From Actinomycetota bacterium (GTDB lineage Bacteria; Actinomycetota; Humimicrobiia; Humimicrobiales; Humimicrobiaceae): DNA of 6,456 nt. The position numbers and the translations under genes are program-made. The notes below the pieces were generated by a model. That model saw only the letters and a list, made by a program, of their open reading frames with translations. It ran no database searches and was not told the DNA's origin. Positions 5,944-6,456 of the stretch are shown in pieces. The stretch is taken from positions 1-6,456 of the forward strand of contig PWYO01000300.1 of NCBI GenBank assembly GCA_003567835.1, given 5' to 3'. The first letter of the stretch is position 1. Every line of letters begins with the position of its first letter.

Positions 5944-5988
5944 TGGCCCTTTTATCAAACATTACTTTTACAAAGGGCCAACTGTCAA
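5944..5988 (-). promoter_or_regulatory. TTGACA hexamer followed by a 9-bp inverted repeat
   Basis: On the minus strand a perfect TTGACA (5988-5983) is followed two bases later by TGGCCCTTT (5980-5972) and, 19 bases on, its exact inverse AAAGGGCCA (5952-5944). The repeat would cover the spacer and start-site region of a promoter. No good -10 is seen (TAATGT at 18 bases is three of six). It could be an operator for the radical SAM gene or for a short RNA ending at the 5778-5805 terminator. Confidence 0.35.
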
Positions 5989-6061
5989 TCCTCTGCTAAA
6001 GTCTGGCCCACTATTTTGTCATGATGCAGCTTAAAGCCCTGAAACAAGCTTTATAAAAAGA

Positions 6062-6075
6062 TGGCCAAGGGGCCA
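6062..6075. repeat. small hairpin TGGCC-AAGG-GGCCA
   Basis: Five-bp GC-rich stem with a 4-base loop in the SOR upstream region. No T tract follows. It may be chance in a stretch rich in GGCC. Confidence 0.35.
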
Positions 6076-6155
6076 ATGGGGTAACCTTCTTACGCTGGAC
6101 TTTTGACCAGTGAAAACCCCGTCCTTTTTAAACCAGCAAACTATACCTAAGGCGG

Positions 6156-6184
6156 TTATAAGGATTAATAGAAAAGCCTATACT
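6156..6184 (+). promoter_or_regulatory. possible SOR promoter overlapped by a PerR/Fur-like box
   Basis: TTATAA (6156-6161), 17 bases, then TATACT (6179-6184, five of six to -10) make a plausible promoter, with a leader of about 55 bases. The 15 bases from 6156 match the Bacillus-type PerR box (TTATAATNATTATAA) at 11 of 14 fixed positions and lie on the -35, where a repressor would block transcription. PerR control of peroxide and superoxide defence genes is known in Gram-positive and some other anaerobes. The AT-rich setting weakens the match. Confidence 0.35.
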
Positions 6185-6244
6185 TGCATTATTGATAAAG
6201 CTATTTACGTTTTTTTAAAACAAAAAGACAAAAGGACGGTTATC

Positions 6245-6456
6245 ATGACGAAAGTAAGCGAATTCATGCAACAGGCAGATTTTAAAAAAGAAAAACATGT
6301 TCCCATCATTGAAACTGCACCAAAATTAAAAAAAGGTGAACCGGTAGAGGTTTCCTTAAGCATAGGTAAGGAGGTATCCCACCCTAATACCACCCAGCAC
6401 CATATAAGATGGATATCTCTATTTTTTCTACCCGACGGTGAACAATATCCTATCCA
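6245..6456 (+). CDS. class II superoxide reductase (neelaredoxin-like), C-terminus cut by window edge
   Basis: N-terminal 70 codons of a superoxide reductase, which reduces superoxide to hydrogen peroxide without making oxygen, using electrons usually delivered by rubredoxin. The iron-site motifs are clear: EKHVP (Glu16, Lys17, His18; the Glu is the sixth ligand and the Lys the conserved active-site residue in the family) and HPNTTQHHIRW (His46 and His52 as ligands), followed by FLPDGEQYP. The last Cys and His ligands lie outside the window. The protein begins at once with the SOR domain and has no desulforedoxin CxxC domain at its start, hence class II rather than desulfoferrodoxin. ATG 6245 is preceded by AAAGGA eight bases upstream, which fixes the start. 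It is divergent from the radical SAM gene and has its own promoter region with a PerR-like box. Confidence 0.95.
   Translation, partial: MTKVSEFMQQADFKKEKHVPIIETAPKLKKGEPVEVSLSIGKEVSHPNTTQHHIRWISLFFLPDGEQYPI

Larger units (their letters stand above)
5652..6244. other. divergent intergenic region between the radical SAM and SOR genes
   Basis: Nearly 600 bases that must carry the promoters of both divergent genes. A minus-strand frame at 5958-5734 lacks a ribosome site and recognisable motifs, and a hairpin plus T tract runs through it, so I do not call it a gene. Visible elements are a leader-like structure (5756-5813), a TTGACA with a 9-bp inverted repeat (5944-5988), a small TGGCC-AAGG-GGCCA hairpin (6062-6075) and the SOR control region (6156-6184). 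Confidence 0.6.

Noticed and set aside
5734..5958. 74-codon minus-strand open frame upstream of the radical SAM gene
   Set aside because: A terminator-like hairpin with T7 lies inside it, no ribosome site precedes it, and the protein has no motif.
3661..6186. Shared 10-mer CCTATACTTG at 3661-3670 and 6177-6186
   Set aside because: Several shared 10-mers are expected by chance in a window of this size; the two copies also sit on opposite strands relative to their genes.
1..6456. Search for tRNA, rRNA, CRISPR array, insertion sequence or peptide-precursor gene
   Set aside because: No T-arm like signature, no regularly spaced repeats, no transposase motif or terminal repeats, and no short ORF with a ribosome site next to the radical SAM gene were seen by eye.

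Overview
The window is moderately AT-rich bacterial DNA from what looks like an anaerobe that meets oxygen. It carries a class II superoxide reductase (SOR), a radical SAM protein, a soluble flavin reductase of the ferredoxin-NADP reductase (FNR) fold, and a membrane-anchored PAS sensor kinase with a MASE3 input domain. Shine-Dalgarno sites are bacterial (AAGGAGG, GAGG, AGGA). Such gene sets are common in anaerobic Firmicutes, Deltaproteobacteria and several uncultured phyla; the sequence alone does not let me choose a taxon.

Layout. Four genes lie on the minus strand and one on the plus strand. From the left: (1) 1-1798 minus, a sensor histidine kinase cut by the window edge just after its phospho-acceptor helix, so the ATPase domain is outside; (2) 1799-2402, about 600 bases with no convincing gene but several dyads; (3) 2403-3086 minus, an FNR-like flavin reductase; (4) 3087-3361, a gap with operator-like symmetry; (5) 3362-3556 minus, a 64-residue helical protein with a CxxC pair and unknown role; (6) 3557-4121, a second large gap with a terminator-like hairpin; (7) 4122-5651 minus, a radical SAM/SPASM-like protein; (8) 5652-6244, a divergent intergenic region with a possible RNA leader for the radical SAM gene and a promoter with a PerR/Fur-like box for the SOR; (9) 6245 to the edge, plus, the N-terminal 70 codons of the SOR.

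How it fits together. The large gaps between same-strand genes suggest mostly single transcription units rather than one operon. SOR detoxifies superoxide, the FNR-like protein moves electrons between NAD(P)H and an unknown carrier, and the radical SAM enzyme is oxygen-sensitive by chemistry. A shared redox theme is therefore reasonable, but a functional link is only inference. No mobile element, CRISPR array, tRNA or rRNA was seen. I found nothing that proves a new system. The best leads are the leader-like structure upstream of the radical SAM gene, the box upstream of SOR, the reduced SPASM cysteine pattern, and the small CxxC protein.
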